From contig FODP01000006.1 in NCBI GenBank assembly GCA_900110395.1, positions 354,821-418,820 of the forward strand: a stretch of DNA of 64,000 bases. The letters run 5' to 3'. The notes beneath the pieces are model-generated. The model had not been told where the DNA came from, ran no database searches, and worked only from the letters and a program-made list of their open reading frames with translations. This DNA comes from Rhodospirillales bacterium URHD0017 (GTDB lineage Bacteria; Pseudomonadota; Alphaproteobacteria; Reyranellales; Reyranellaceae). The position numbers and the translations under genes were made by a program. Positions 7,819 through 16,696 of this stretch are shown here, one piece after another (the stretch's first letter is position 1; every line of letters begins with the position of its first letter).

Positions 7819-8406
7819 CTAAGATTTGAGCGCTTTCGCGTAGGTCACCATTTCCCGGGCGACTTCACCGATCCGCTTGTTCTGGTCCATGGCCAGCTTG
7901 CGCAGGAGCTTGTAGGCCGCGTCCTCGCTGAGCCCCTTCTGCTCCATCAGCAGACCCTTGGCACGCTCGACCGTCTTGCGCTCGACCAGCGACAGCCGGG
8001 CGCGGTCGAGTTCCTCGCGCATGGAGTGGTAGCGATTGAAGTGGGCGACAGCGACATCGACCACCGGCCGCACGCGATCCTGCGCCAGACCTTTCACGAC
8101 ATAGGCCGAAACGCCTGCTTCCATCGCCGCCGCAATGGTCGCGGGATCGGAGCGGTCGACGAACAGGGCAATCGGCCGCGGCATGAGGTCGGTCGTGCGC
8201 CGCATGTCCTCGATGGTGTCGCGGCTGGGGCTGTCGATGCTGACGACGACGACGTCGGGCTCGAGTTCGCGCACGCGGGCGATGAGATCTTGCGTGCCCT
8301 CGAGACGGGCCAGCAGGCGATAGCCCGCAGCCGCCAGGCCCGTTTCCACGATCTCGGCGCGGGCGGGATTGTCGTCGATCAGCAGGACGGAGAGGGGCTT
8401 GGTCAC
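7819..8406 (-). CDS. nasT: ANTAR antiterminator NasT
   Basis: This 195-residue response-regulator-like RNA-binding protein lets RNA polymerase read through the nas leader terminator when released by NasS. The N-terminal receiver-like domain (LLIDDN, with D58 at the usual phospho-acceptor position) is followed by the helical ANTAR domain at about 135-185 (VERKTVERAKGLLMEQ). The start is GTG at 8406 with only a weak ribosome binding site. The gene follows the kinase gene by 48 bases on the same strand, so the two may share a transcript. It precedes the leader-controlled nasS operon. Confidence 0.92.
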   Translation of the reverse strand: MTKPLSVLLIDDNPARAEIVETGLAAAGYRLLARLEGTQDLIARVRELEPDVVVVSIDSPSRDTIEDMRRTTDLMPRPIALFVDRSDPATIAAAMEAGVSAYVVKGLAQDRVRPVVDVAVAHFNRYHSMREELDRARLSLVERKTVERAKGLLMEQKGLSEDAAYKLLRKLAMDQNKRIGEVAREMVTYAKALKS

Positions 8407-8454
8407 AGATGGCGGCTCGCTGCAGCGCTGGGGCGCAACAACCGTGCCAGCCGG

Positions 8455-10383
8455 TCAAGGCGCCGTTTCTATTGCCTTTCCGTCTTCCCAGCGGCCCGAC
8501 TGGACCTTGCCGTCGGCGCTTGTGACCTGCCCATAGCCGTTGCGCTTGCCGCCGCGGAAGCCACCTTCATAGCGCTGGTCGCCCACGCTCTCGACGCCCG
8601 GGCCCTCCAGTAGGTCGGCCCGGAACTCGCCTGACTGGACGGTCGCGGGCTCGCTGAGCGTGCGGCGCACGCCGAGGCCTTCCAGTCGGCCGGCGACGAA
8701 GTTGCCCTCGGCGCGCTCGACCGCCGGCTTCTCGCGCGAACCCAGTCCGCTCGCCTGACCGTCGCGCCACTGGCCGGCATAGCGGGTATCGTCGGCGAAG
8801 CGCACGGTGCCAAGGCCGTTCAGGCGATCGTCCTGGAAGTCGCCGGCCTGACGTTCGCCATTGCTGAGCTCGACGACACCTTGGCCCTGACGCTTGCCGT
8901 CGCTCACCTGGCCGACATAGCTCACACCATTGTTGGTGAGCCGCTCGGCATTCGGCAGATCCGGCCGCGCGGCGCGCGCGGCAACGATGCGCGCCTCGCC
9001 CGCCATGGCGCGCGCGGCCCGGGCGGTTTCGTCGGCGCGTTCCATCACGGCCTTCGCCGGCACCGCCGCGCGCGCCGCCAGGTCGATCAAGGCTTGCTTG
9101 GCCGTGTCCTGGGCCGGCGCGGGCGCGGGAGCGGGAGCAGGCCGCGTTACAGGCGGCGTCGGCGTGGGTTGCGACGGCTGGGGCGTGGGCCCAGGCATCG
9201 TGGGCCCAGGCACCGTGGGCATTGGCACCGTGGGCGCAGGCACCGGCGGCGTGGCCGGCTGCGCGACCTCGACCGGACGCGGCGCGCTGGAGAACAGCGC
9301 GTGCAGCTCGGTCCTGAAACGCCGCTCCAGGATCGATCCGGCGATGACGATCAGCAGGATGACGATCCATGGCCTCATGCGTCGCCACCGGCGCGGCGGT
9401 TCCGACGGTGCGGCCTCCGGCGGACCCGCCTCGCGCCTCGCGCCGCCGAGCCGCGGCGTGGCAGTGGCGCCGCCCAGCCGTTGTGTCGGCGCGTCGGCGA
9501 CCCGGGCAATCGAACGACCGAACAAGGCAGCCCATTCCTCGACGGTCTGTGGCCGGTCGGTCGGCACGAAGGCCAGCCCACGATCGATCGCCCCGAGAAA
9601 GCCGGGGTCGAAGCGACCGGCCTGCGTGAGCGAGAGCGGCCGATATGGGTCCGCGCCGACGCGCGCGGCGGCGTCAGGCGGCGCGTGTCCCGTGATCGCG
9701 TGATGGAGCACGGCGGCGGCCGAGTAGATGTCGCTCCACGGGCCCTGCTTGCCGTCCAAGGCGTACTGCTCGATCGGTGCATATTGCGGCGTCAGCACGC
9801 CGGTCAGGGTGCGCGAGCGCTCGCCCATCGCCTGGCGCGCCGCACCGAAGTCGATCAGCACGGGAATGCCGTCGCGTCGGATGATGATATTGGACGGCTT
9901 GATGTCGCGATGGAGGAAGCCCTGGGCGTGCACGGCGCTCAGCCCGCCGATCAGCCCGTCGGCCAGGCGCTGCACGTCGTCGGTCGCCAGCCGGCCCTCG
10001 GGCTGGCGCAACAGCTCGCCCACGCTCTTGCCGTCCTCGAACTCCATGACGGTGTAGGCCGTGCCGTTGGCCTCGAAGTAGCGCAGCACCGGCACGATGT
10101 GAAGATGGCGGAAACGGGCGAGTGCCCTCGCCTCGTCGAGGAAGCGTTCGCGGCCCCAGGCGAAATCCTCGGCGAAGCGTGTGCCGCGCGGCACGACGTT
10201 GCCGTCACCGCCGCGCACGGCGAACTCGACCGGCAGGTATTCCTTGATGGCGACGAACTTGGCGAGCTGGGTGTCGAAGGCGCGATAGGTGATGCCAAAC
10301 CCGCCATGGCCGATCACGGCATCGAGCCGATAGTCGCCGAGCCGTGTGCCGGGGTTCAGGGCCTGGACGTTATCGGAGGACAT
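8455..10383 (-). CDS. Membrane-anchored Ser/Thr protein kinase with C-terminal MORN repeats
   Basis: The 642-residue protein has a complete bacterial Hanks-type kinase domain (about 16-290): glycine loop GHGGFG (25-30), K47, HRDIKPSN (158-165) and DFG (178-180). A basic juxtamembrane stretch precedes a single membrane segment (about 339-352), followed by a Pro/Thr-rich linker and, from about 489, MORN-type repeats with Y-x-G-x-x-x-x-G-K-R-x-G-x-G patterns. The kinase should be cytoplasmic and the MORN region periplasmic, perhaps sensing envelope lipid or peptidoglycan; that is inference. It reads toward nasT, but no functional link to nitrogen control is shown. Confidence 0.85.
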   Translation of the reverse strand: MSSDNVQALNPGTRLGDYRLDAVIGHGGFGITYRAFDTQLAKFVAIKEYLPVEFAVRGGDGNVVPRGTRFAEDFAWGRERFLDEARALARFRHLHIVPVLRYFEANGTAYTVMEFEDGKSVGELLRQPEGRLATDDVQRLADGLIGGLSAVHAQGFLHRDIKPSNIIIRRDGIPVLIDFGAARQAMGERSRTLTGVLTPQYAPIEQYALDGKQGPWSDIYSAAAVLHHAITGHAPPDAAARVGADPYRPLSLTQAGRFDPGFLGAIDRGLAFVPTDRPQTVEEWAALFGRSIARVADAPTQRLGGATATPRLGGARREAGPPEAAPSEPPRRWRRMRPWIVILLIVIAGSILERRFRTELHALFSSAPRPVEVAQPATPPVPAPTVPMPTVPGPTMPGPTPQPSQPTPTPPVTRPAPAPAPAPAQDTAKQALIDLAARAAVPAKAVMERADETARAARAMAGEARIVAARAARPDLPNAERLTNNGVSYVGQVSDGKRQGQGVVELSNGERQAGDFQDDRLNGLGTVRFADDTRYAGQWRDGQASGLGSREKPAVERAEGNFVAGRLEGLGVRRTLSEPATVQSGEFRADLLEGPGVESVGDQRYEGGFRGGKRNGYGQVTSADGKVQSGRWEDGKAIETAP

Positions 10384-10454
10384 CTATCGGGATATGGCAC
10401 GCACCTCGCTCCTAGATGCGCGTTCCCGGGCGGGCGCACAAGGCGCCCAAAGAC

Positions 10455-10634
10455 TTATCGAGCGACGGCGGTGGTGACCGTCGCGGACGAAATGCGGTTG
10501 AGACCGCCGTCACTGAATTGCGGCAGCAATTGCATGACCATGATGAACACGCACAGGCCGATGGCCGTGAGCATGGTTGCAGGTCGTGTGCGCAGAACAG
10601 GTGTCGGGCTCTTCGCCCGGCGGTCGTCCGACAT
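10455..10634 (-). CDS. Small single-pass membrane protein, 59 residues
   Basis: Reading from an ATG at 10634 with a good AGAGGGG ribosome binding site six bases ahead gives a 59-residue protein. It has a basic N-terminus (MSDDRRAKSP), one membrane segment (about 19-38, LTAIGLCVFIMVMQLL) and a short polar tail. It lies 71 bases upstream of the kinase gene on the same strand and could be co-transcribed. I do not recognise the family. The basic-then-hydrophobic pattern and the ribosome binding site are the only support. Confidence 0.5.
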   Translation of the reverse strand: MSDDRRAKSPTPVLRTRPATMLTAIGLCVFIMVMQLLPQFSDGGLNRISSATVTTAVAR

Positions 10635-10897
10635 GACGGACCCCTCTGAAAAATTGCTTCGTCAAAAACCACGGCCATCGACCCGGAATATTGGGCCAAG
10701 CCATGCAAACCATAAGACACGGGTCGATCGCGATCAAGAAAAATTATCAATCACAACAAGTTAGAACGCGAAATGACAGTTTCACTAGAACACACAATAG
10801 ATCGCGGTCCAAGGCGTTCGTGGCCACCTCTTATTGTCGTGGGCCGGGCTTCCAATATCTGTCGCGCCATTGCCGCGGAGGCAGAGTAGGATCGCTC

Positions 10898-11653
10898 ATG
10901 ATGAATGCGCCCCGTCTCGACAACGCACGGACCTTGGTGCTGACCGGCGCAAGCCGCGGCATCGGCCATGCCACGGTGAAGAAATTCAGCGCCGCCGGCT
11001 GGCGCGTGATCACCGTATCGCGTCAGCCTTTCAGCGCGCTCTGCCCGTGGCCGGGCGGTGACAAGAACCATGTGCAGATCGACCTTGCCGATCCGGGCGA
11101 CGTCAGCCGCGGTATCGAAGACATTCGCGACCGGCTGGGCGGTGGACGGCTCGATGCGCTGGTGAACAACGCCGCGATCTCGCCCAAGGACGAGACGGGC
11201 GGCCGCTTCGGCGCCATCGACACGCCCTTCGACCTGTGGCGGCAGGTGTTCAACGTCAATTTCTTTGCCCCGGTGGCGCTGGCGCGCGGCCTGATGCGCG
11301 AGCTGTCGGAAGCACGCGGCTGCGTGGTCAATGTCACGTCGATCGCCGGCAGCCGGGTGCACCCCTTCGCCGGTTCCGCCTATGCGACGTCGAAGGCGGC
11401 ACTGGCCGCACTGACGCGCGAGATGGCGCACGATTTCGGGCCACGCGGCATTCGCGTCAATGCCATCGCTCCGGGCGAGATCGACACATCGATCCTGTCG
11501 CCCGGCACCGAGAAGATCGTCGAGGAGCAGATCCCGATGCGCCGGCTGGGCACGCCCGACGAAGTGGCGGATGTCGTCCACTTCCTGTGCGAGAAAGGCG
11601 CGAGCTATGTCAGCGGCGCCGAAATCCAGATCAACGGCGGCCAGCACGTGTAG
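10898..11653 (+). CDS. Short-chain dehydrogenase/reductase
   Basis: A 251-residue classical SDR with the NAD(P)-binding TGASRGIG motif near the N-terminus, NNAA, the catalytic serine in VTSIAGS and the YATSK active-site pair, ending in the usual glycine-rich C-terminus (INGGQHV). The start is the first of two adjacent ATGs behind an AGGAT. It is the first gene of a four-gene plus-strand operon with two DUF enzymes and a CoA transferase, so the substrate is probably a hydroxy or keto acid, but the identity cannot be read from sequence. Confidence 0.85.
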   Translation: MMNAPRLDNARTLVLTGASRGIGHATVKKFSAAGWRVITVSRQPFSALCPWPGGDKNHVQIDLADPGDVSRGIEDIRDRLGGGRLDALVNNAAISPKDETGGRFGAIDTPFDLWRQVFNVNFFAPVALARGLMRELSEARGCVVNVTSIAGSRVHPFAGSAYATSKAALAALTREMAHDFGPRGIRVNAIAPGEIDTSILSPGTEKIVEEQIPMRRLGTPDEVADVVHFLCEKGASYVSGAEIQINGGQHV

Positions 11654-11662
11654 GAGCGGGTC

Positions 11663-12463
11663 ATGGATACGATCACTTCCATCAAGGGCGAAACCGGCCG
11701 CGAGGCACGCCGCCGCATCCGCGCCGGCGCTTTCGATCAACCGACCTCGGGCATGGCGCCGGGCTACGTGCAGGGCAACCTCGCGATCCTGCCCAAGGAG
11801 CTTGCGGCCGACTTTGCACGGTTCTGCCACCTCAACCCCAAGCCCTGCCCGCTGCTCGGCCAGTCCGAGCCGGGTGACTGGCGCCTGCCGACCCTGGGCG
11901 AGGATCTCGACATCCGCACCGACATCCCGCGCTACCGCGTTTGGAAGAAGGGCGAGCTGATCGAGGAGGTCGACGATCTGAAGAAGGTGTGGCGCGACGA
12001 CCTAGTGTCGTTCGTGCTGGGCTGCTCCTTCTCCTTCGAGGAAGCACTGATCGACAATGGCCTCGAGATCCGCCACCAGAGTTGCAACGTCAACGTGCCG
12101 ATGTACCGGACCAATATCCAGTGCAAGCCGGCCGGGCCGTTCCATGGGCCGATGGTGGTGTCCATGCGGCCGTTCCGGCCGGCCGAGGCGATCCGAGCCG
12201 TCCAGGTGACGACGCGCTTTCCGTCGGTGCATGGCGCGCCAGTGCATCTCGGCAAGCCCGAGCTGATCGGCATCAAGGACATCGCCAAGCCGGACTACGG
12301 CGACGCGGTGCCGGTGCGCGACGACGAGCTGCCGGTGTTCTGGGCCTGCGGCGTCACCCCGCAGTCGGTGGTGGCCACGGTGAAGCCCGAGTTCTGCATC
12401 ACCCACGCGCCGGGCTACATGCTGGTGACCGACCTTCTCAATTCGCAGCTCGCCGTCCTCTGA
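11663..12463 (+). CDS. DUF1445/D-glutamate-cyclase-like putative hydro-lyase
   Basis: The 266-residue protein matches the DUF1445 (YcsI-like) family, annotated as putative hydro-lyases and related to the human D-glutamate cyclase domain. Typical features are the N-terminal [20 protein letters not shown] in the first third, [13 protein letters not shown] in the middle, PMYRTNIQC and the C-terminal [11 protein letters not shown]. The start lies nine bases after the SDR stop and its TGA shares a base with the next ATG. Its actual reaction is unknown. Confidence 0.85.
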   Translation: MDTITSIKGETGREARRRIRAGAFDQPTSGMAPGYVQGNLAILPKELAADFARFCHLNPKPCPLLGQSEPGDWRLPTLGEDLDIRTDIPRYRVWKKGELIEEVDDLKKVWRDDLVSFVLGCSFSFEEALIDNGLEIRHQSCNVNVPMYRTNIQCKPAGPFHGPMVVSMRPFRPAEAIRAVQVTTRFPSVHGAPVHLGKPELIGIKDIAKPDYGDAVPVRDDELPVFWACGVTPQSVVATVKPEFCITHAPGYMLVTDLLNSQLAVL

Positions 12464-13128
12464 TGGCGCGCGTCGAGCTCGACGACCGCGCTTACGACAT
12501 CGATGACCTGGTAATCGCCGGCTGGACCGGCCGCGATGTCGCGGCGCTCAATCATCACATCGAAGAGCTGAAGGCGATCGGCGTGCAGCCGCCGTCCAGG
12601 GTGCCGCTGTACTACCGCGTCGCCGCGAGCCTGCTGACGCAGGCCGGGACCATCCAGGTCGTGGGCGACGATACGTCCGGCGAGGCCGAGCCGGTGCTTT
12701 TGGGCACGGCCGATCGGCTGTGGGTCACGGTCGGCGCCGACCATACCGACCGCAACCTGGAAACCTACGGCGTCGCCCAGTCCAAGCAGGTCTGCGCCAA
12801 GGTGATCGGCCGCTCGGCTTGGCGTTTCGAGGACATCGAGCCGCACTGGGATCAGCTGATCCTGCGCAGCTTCATCGAGGAAGGCGGCAAGAAGGTCCCC
12901 TACCAGGAAGGGCTTTTGGGCAAGATCCGCACGCCGCGCGATCTCATCGCCGGCTGGAACGGCGGCGACAAGCGCCTGCCGGCCGGTGTCGTCCTGTTCT
13001 GCGGCACGCTGCCCGCGATCGGCGGCATCCGGTCCTCATCGCGCTTCGACATGGAGATCGAGGATCCGGTGCTCGGGCGCAAGCTCTCGCACAGCTACAT
13101 CGTGCAGGCGTTGCCCCTCATCTCCTGA
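12463..13128 (+). CDS. DUF2848 family protein
   Basis: This 221-residue soluble protein begins at an ATG overlapping the DUF1445 stop by one base (TGATG). It resembles the DUF2848 family, which is related to fumarylacetoacetate-hydrolase-like proteins: GWTGRD near residue 24, PPSRVPLYYRV, TVGADHTDR and a C-terminal VLGRKLSHSY. A hydrolase or isomerase acting on small carbonyl compounds is plausible but unproven. The coupling to DUF1445 suggests consecutive steps. Confidence 0.75.
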   Translation: MARVELDDRAYDIDDLVIAGWTGRDVAALNHHIEELKAIGVQPPSRVPLYYRVAASLLTQAGTIQVVGDDTSGEAEPVLLGTADRLWVTVGADHTDRNLETYGVAQSKQVCAKVIGRSAWRFEDIEPHWDQLILRSFIEEGGKKVPYQEGLLGKIRTPRDLIAGWNGGDKRLPAGVVLFCGTLPAIGGIRSSSRFDMEIEDPVLGRKLSHSYIVQALPLIS

Positions 13129-13235
13129 GCGGGCGTTCGTGCGCATGGCTTCCCTGCAGGTCGGACCTTGCTCGACCGCCGTCGGTAAACGTACGTTCAG
13201 GCGATCAAGAGGAGCGGGGCGGGAGGAACGGCTTC

Positions 13236-14435
13236 ATGATCAAAGGCGCCTACGACGGCATCACCGTGCTCGACTTCACGCAGGGCGTGGCCGGGCCGCA
13301 TGCCACGATGCTGCTGGCGCTGCACGGCGCCGACGTCATCAAGATCGAGCCGCCGGAGGGCGACTGGGGCCGCGCGCTGGGTGAGCTGAAGGGTGACCAC
13401 TGCGCCCACTCCGTGGCCTTCAACCGCGGCAAACGCTCGATCGCGCTCGACCTCAAGTCGGCCGACGGCAAGGCGGTCGTGAACAAGCTGATGGCGAAGG
13501 CCAATGTCGTCATCGAAAGTTTCAGGCCGGGCGTGATCTCGCGCCTGGGCTTCGGCTACGAGGACGCCAGGAAGGTCAATCCCAAGGTCATCTACTGCTC
13601 GGTGTCGGGCTTCGGCCAGACCGGGCCCTACAGCAAGCGGCCGACCGTCGACGGACTGATCCAGGCCTTCAGCGGCATGATGGTGATGAACCGCCTGCCC
13701 GACGGCACGCCGTGGCGGCAGGGCATGATTGCCGTCGACGTCACGACCGGGCTCTACACCTTCCAGGCGCTGGCGCCGGCGCTGATGCGCCAGCTGCGCT
13801 TCGGCGAGGGCTGCTTCATCGATTCGAGCCTGATGCGTTCGGCCGCCGCCTACCAGGGCGCCAAGCTGATGGAATACGTCTTCTCCAACGGCACCCCGCC
13901 GCCGCTCTACATGCCGGCCGGCAGCTACAAGTCGAAGAACGGCTACATCATGGTGTCGGCCATGCGGCCCCACCATTTCCGCCTGCTGTTCGAGCTGATC
14001 GGCCGCCAGGACATCGCCGACGATCCCGACCTGCAGAGCCACAACGACCGCATCAAGAACGCCGCCAAGATCATCAAGGCGCTGCAGGAGACCATGCCGA
14101 CCAAGACGACCGAGGAATGGATCGCCATCCTGCAGCCCAAGGACGTGTTCTGCGAGCGGGTGAACAACTACACCGACTACCTCGAGCATCCGCACGTCAA
14201 GGAATCGGGCGCAATCGACTGGATCGAGCAGGACGGCTTTGGCCGCATGCCGGTCGCCAACATCCCGGGCCTGCCGCCGGCCTCGCAGCACGACGCCCAG
14301 CAGCACGCGCCGCACACCGGCGAGAACGGCCCGGCGATCCTGGAGGAGCTGGGCTACAGCGCCGCCGAGATCGATGCGATCTTCGCGCGCGGTGGCGTCA
14401 AGGCGCCGGCGACGCTGGCGAAGGCGGCCGACTAG
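13236..14435 (+). CDS. Family III CoA transferase (CaiB/BaiF type)
   Basis: The 399-residue protein should move CoA between carboxylic acids. It shows the family pattern: VLDFTQGVAGPHATMLLALHGADVIKIEPP at the N-terminus (residues about 10-39), NRGKRSIALDL, the conserved SGFGQTGPY and the catalytic aspartate D168 in VDVTTG. A GGGAGG ribosome binding site precedes the ATG. It ends a plus-strand cluster with the SDR and two DUF enzymes, consistent with activation of an organic acid for breakdown. The acid is unknown. Confidence 0.87.
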   Translation: MIKGAYDGITVLDFTQGVAGPHATMLLALHGADVIKIEPPEGDWGRALGELKGDHCAHSVAFNRGKRSIALDLKSADGKAVVNKLMAKANVVIESFRPGVISRLGFGYEDARKVNPKVIYCSVSGFGQTGPYSKRPTVDGLIQAFSGMMVMNRLPDGTPWRQGMIAVDVTTGLYTFQALAPALMRQLRFGEGCFIDSSLMRSAAAYQGAKLMEYVFSNGTPPPLYMPAGSYKSKNGYIMVSAMRPHHFRLLFELIGRQDIADDPDLQSHNDRIKNAAKIIKALQETMPTKTTEEWIAILQPKDVFCERVNNYTDYLEHPHVKESGAIDWIEQDGFGRMPVANIPGLPPASQHDAQQHAPHTGENGPAILEELGYSAAEIDAIFARGGVKAPATLAKAAD

Positions 14436-14476
14436 TCGAGTGGCTCACGTGGCTTTGACCGGTTGAGCGGCGAACA

Positions 14477-14894
14477 GGATCGCGTTCGCGGCGCTTGTTC
14501 GCAGATTTCCGCAAGCCGCTGATAACCCTGCTCTTTCGGGCACTGGCGATCGCCGGGCGATGTCCGCCAAAAGGGGACAGCAACGACAATGCGTGTTGCC
14601 CCCGCGGTGAGAGGATTTTGGCATTCTCTCCGACAGAGGTCGTACCGGTGAAGCCGATCCATTCGTCATGGGGCTTGCCGTTGAATTTCGATAGTTACGC
14701 AAGTTTAGATGTTGGTTTTCGAGCGTGGGGACAGGCCGGCGGCCTATCGGTTGGGCATACGTCCGACGAAACAGCCCGACAGGCCGGCGCGGCTCATGCC
14801 ATGCGCGATGGTTTTCGGATGAACGATGCAAAGAGCAGAGCTCGCCGGGAGGCGAGCGCCCGGCCTATATAACTCAAGTTCACTCCAGAGTCAA
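14477..14894 (-). repeat. Dispersed intergenic element, copy A, with its own promoter
   Basis: This stretch between two convergent genes is a diverged copy of 45938-46331. Shared blocks in the same order include GGATCGCGTTC, AACGACAATGCG, an exact 20-mer (14704-14723) and ACGATGCAAAGAGC. It includes a short AT-rich strip in otherwise GC-rich DNA. No reading frame is conserved between the copies: the frame through the 20-mer opens into different upstream frames in each. Taken as transcribed from the minus-strand promoter, it could be a small RNA or a non-autonomous mobile element. Confidence 0.6.
14866..14894 (-). promoter_or_regulatory. Sigma-70 promoter of element copy A
   Basis: On the minus strand TTGACT (14894-14889) and TATATA (14871-14866) are spaced by exactly 17 bases. 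The same boxes and spacing occur in copy B. It reads into the repeat. Confidence 0.65.
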
Positions 14895-15088
14895 CTACAG
14901 TTCTGTTTTGGCGGACCCTAAGGCGCCCAAATTGCTCGTGGCCGAGCATCGGTGCCAGCAGTGCTGGCAGTTTCATTGGGTCGGTGCGAACCCGTCGATG
15001 ACGATCATCGTCTCTCGGCCTTCGCCGCGTCGGCGATAGCGCACACCGGCGCGAGAAATCAGGACCTCTACCTTCTCGTCCACATGGG
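14895..15088. other. Intergenic tail, no gene seen
   Basis: Between the element A promoter and the end of the epimerase gene I see no convincing reading frame, RNA gene or terminator. Confidence 0.4.
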
Positions 15089-16090
15089 TTAGCCGACCTG
15101 GAAGCCGTGGGCGAAGGGATCGCGGTCGTCGACGAAGATGGTGTTGATGCCGTGCTGGCGCGCCCAGCCGGATATCGAGGGCACGATGGCGTCGTGGTTG
15201 CCGACGCGGGCCGAGCCTTCGACACGGCCGTCGAACAGCGAGCCGATGATGCTCTCATGGACGAAGTCGTCGCCCACTGAAAGCGTGCCGCGCGCGGCGA
15301 GCTGGGCCATGCGCGCCGAGGTGCCGGTGCCACACGGCGAGCGGTCGATCGCCTTGTCGCCGTAGAACACCGCGTTGCGCGCGTGGGCGCGCTTGTCGCG
15401 CGGCTTGCCCGTCCACATGACGTGGCTCACGCCCTTGATGGTCGGGTTCTCCGGATGCACCGGATGGATCTTGTCGTTGAGCAGCCGGCGGACGATCGGG
15501 GACAGGCGCAGCACGTCGCCCGCCGACATCGATTCGAGACCGGCAAAATTCTTCTGCGGCTCGAGGATGGCGTAGAAGTTGCCGCCATAGGAGATGTCGA
15601 ACACCAGCTCGCCAATGCCCGGCACATCGACGGCGATCTCGCTCGCCGCCAGGTACGAGGCAACGTTGGTGATGCGCACGCTCTCGACGAAACGGCCCTG
15701 CTGCTCGTAGCGCGCCACCACCCGGCCGGCCGGCGCATCGATGTTGAGCGTGCCCGGTGTCGCCGGCGCCACCAGCCCGTTCTCGACCGCCATGGTGACG
15801 GTGCCGATCGTGCCGTGGCCGCACATCGGCAGGCAGCCGCTCACCTCGATGAACAGGATGGCGACGTCGCAGTCGGCGCGGGTCGGCGGATAGAGCATCG
15901 AGCCCGACATGACGTCGTGGCCGCGCGGCTCGAACATCAGCGCCTTGCGGATCCAGTCGTGGTTGGCGAGGAAATCGAGCCGCCGCTCGCTCATGGTGGC
16001 GCCCTTGAGCAAGGGCGCGCCGCCCGACACCAGCCGCACCGGGTTGCCGCAGGTGTGGCCGTCGAGACAGGAGAAGGTATGGACCGCCAT
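15089..16090 (-). CDS. Proline racemase family enzyme, probably 4-hydroxyproline 2-epimerase
   Basis: The 333-residue protein has both active-site cysteines of the racemase/epimerase branch: C90 in MCGHGTIG and C253 in SPCGTGTSAR. That separates it from the dehydratase branch, where one is replaced. The length and the HTCGNPVR N-terminus fit trans-4-hydroxyproline epimerases, which convert the L-trans form to the D-cis form as the first catabolic step. The ATG lies two bases after the stop of the upstream P-loop gene. No hydroxyproline oxidase or deaminase is nearby, so the substrate remains an inference. Confidence 0.8.
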   Translation of the reverse strand: MAVHTFSCLDGHTCGNPVRLVSGGAPLLKGATMSERRLDFLANHDWIRKALMFEPRGHDVMSGSMLYPPTRADCDVAILFIEVSGCLPMCGHGTIGTVTMAVENGLVAPATPGTLNIDAPAGRVVARYEQQGRFVESVRITNVASYLAASEIAVDVPGIGELVFDISYGGNFYAILEPQKNFAGLESMSAGDVLRLSPIVRRLLNDKIHPVHPENPTIKGVSHVMWTGKPRDKRAHARNAVFYGDKAIDRSPCGTGTSARMAQLAARGTLSVGDDFVHESIIGSLFDGRVEGSARVGNHDAIVPSISGWARQHGINTIFVDDRDPFAHGFQVG

Positions 16091-16092
16091 GT

Positions 16093-16614
16093 TCAATGCT
16101 TCGTCACGAAGCGTTCGACCTCGCGCTTGTTCTGCAAGCGTATCACACGCTTCTCCCGGGCGAGAGGAATGCATTCACTGGCGTAGCGTTCGCGGTTGCG
16201 GCGGTGAGTCTTGAGCGCCCACAACAGGAGCGACTGACGGCTCAGGAACGCATTGCGGAAGCTCTCGCGGTTGCCGGTGCCCCACAGTTCGGTCTTGTTC
16301 GCCGCACGCTGCATGGTCCGGCGCACCAGGCGCCACATCACCAGCGGGAGCGGCAGGTCGAGCCAGATCAACGTGTCGGCGTTGGGCCAGACGATGTCGC
16401 GGACCTGGCGGTAATTGCCCACCACGATCCAGCCGTCGCCCTTGGTCTCGCGCTCCACCCGGTGGCGGAACAGCTCGAGCGGTACCGGTTGCCAATCCTT
16501 GCCCCAGAACAGCGCGTCGAGCTCGATGACGCGCAGGCCGTTCTGCTCCGCCAGCCGTTCTGCCAGCGTGCTCTTGCCCGACCCCGTTGTGCCGATGACG
16601 ACGACGCGCCGCAC
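16093..16614 (-). CDS. Small P-loop nucleoside-kinase-like (topology modulation) protein
   Basis: About 173 residues with a Walker A near the N-terminus (GTTGSGKST), a short acidic strand (IELDALFWGKDWQP) and IWLDLPLPLVMWRL, the pattern of adenylate-kinase-like DNA topology modulation (FlaR-like) proteins. The start chosen is GTG at 16614 because GAGGGGG lies five bases ahead; longer forms starting further upstream have no such site. It is read with the epimerase gene and diverges from the amidohydrolases. Its substrate is unknown. Confidence 0.7.
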   Translation of the reverse strand: MRRVVVIGTTGSGKSTLAERLAEQNGLRVIELDALFWGKDWQPVPLELFRHRVERETKGDGWIVVGNYRQVRDIVWPNADTLIWLDLPLPLVMWRLVRRTMQRAANKTELWGTGNRESFRNAFLSRQSLLLWALKTHRRNRERYASECIPLAREKRVIRLQNKREVERFVTKH

Positions 16615-16696
16615 CAAAACCCCCTCGAACTGTGCAAACTGTAGCGCCAAACTGGCAGCCATCGTAGGGTGCGCGGCCCATGTTGGGGGAGCGTTG

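Noticed and set aside
10691..10897. N-terminal extension of the SDR into the AT-rich intergenic region
   Set aside because: The first 69 codons have no SDR similarity, and the double ATG at 10898 begins the family start.
14445..14831. Minus-strand frame inside repeat copy A as a possible protein gene
   Set aside because: The corresponding frame is not kept in copy B, and no good ribosome binding site is present.
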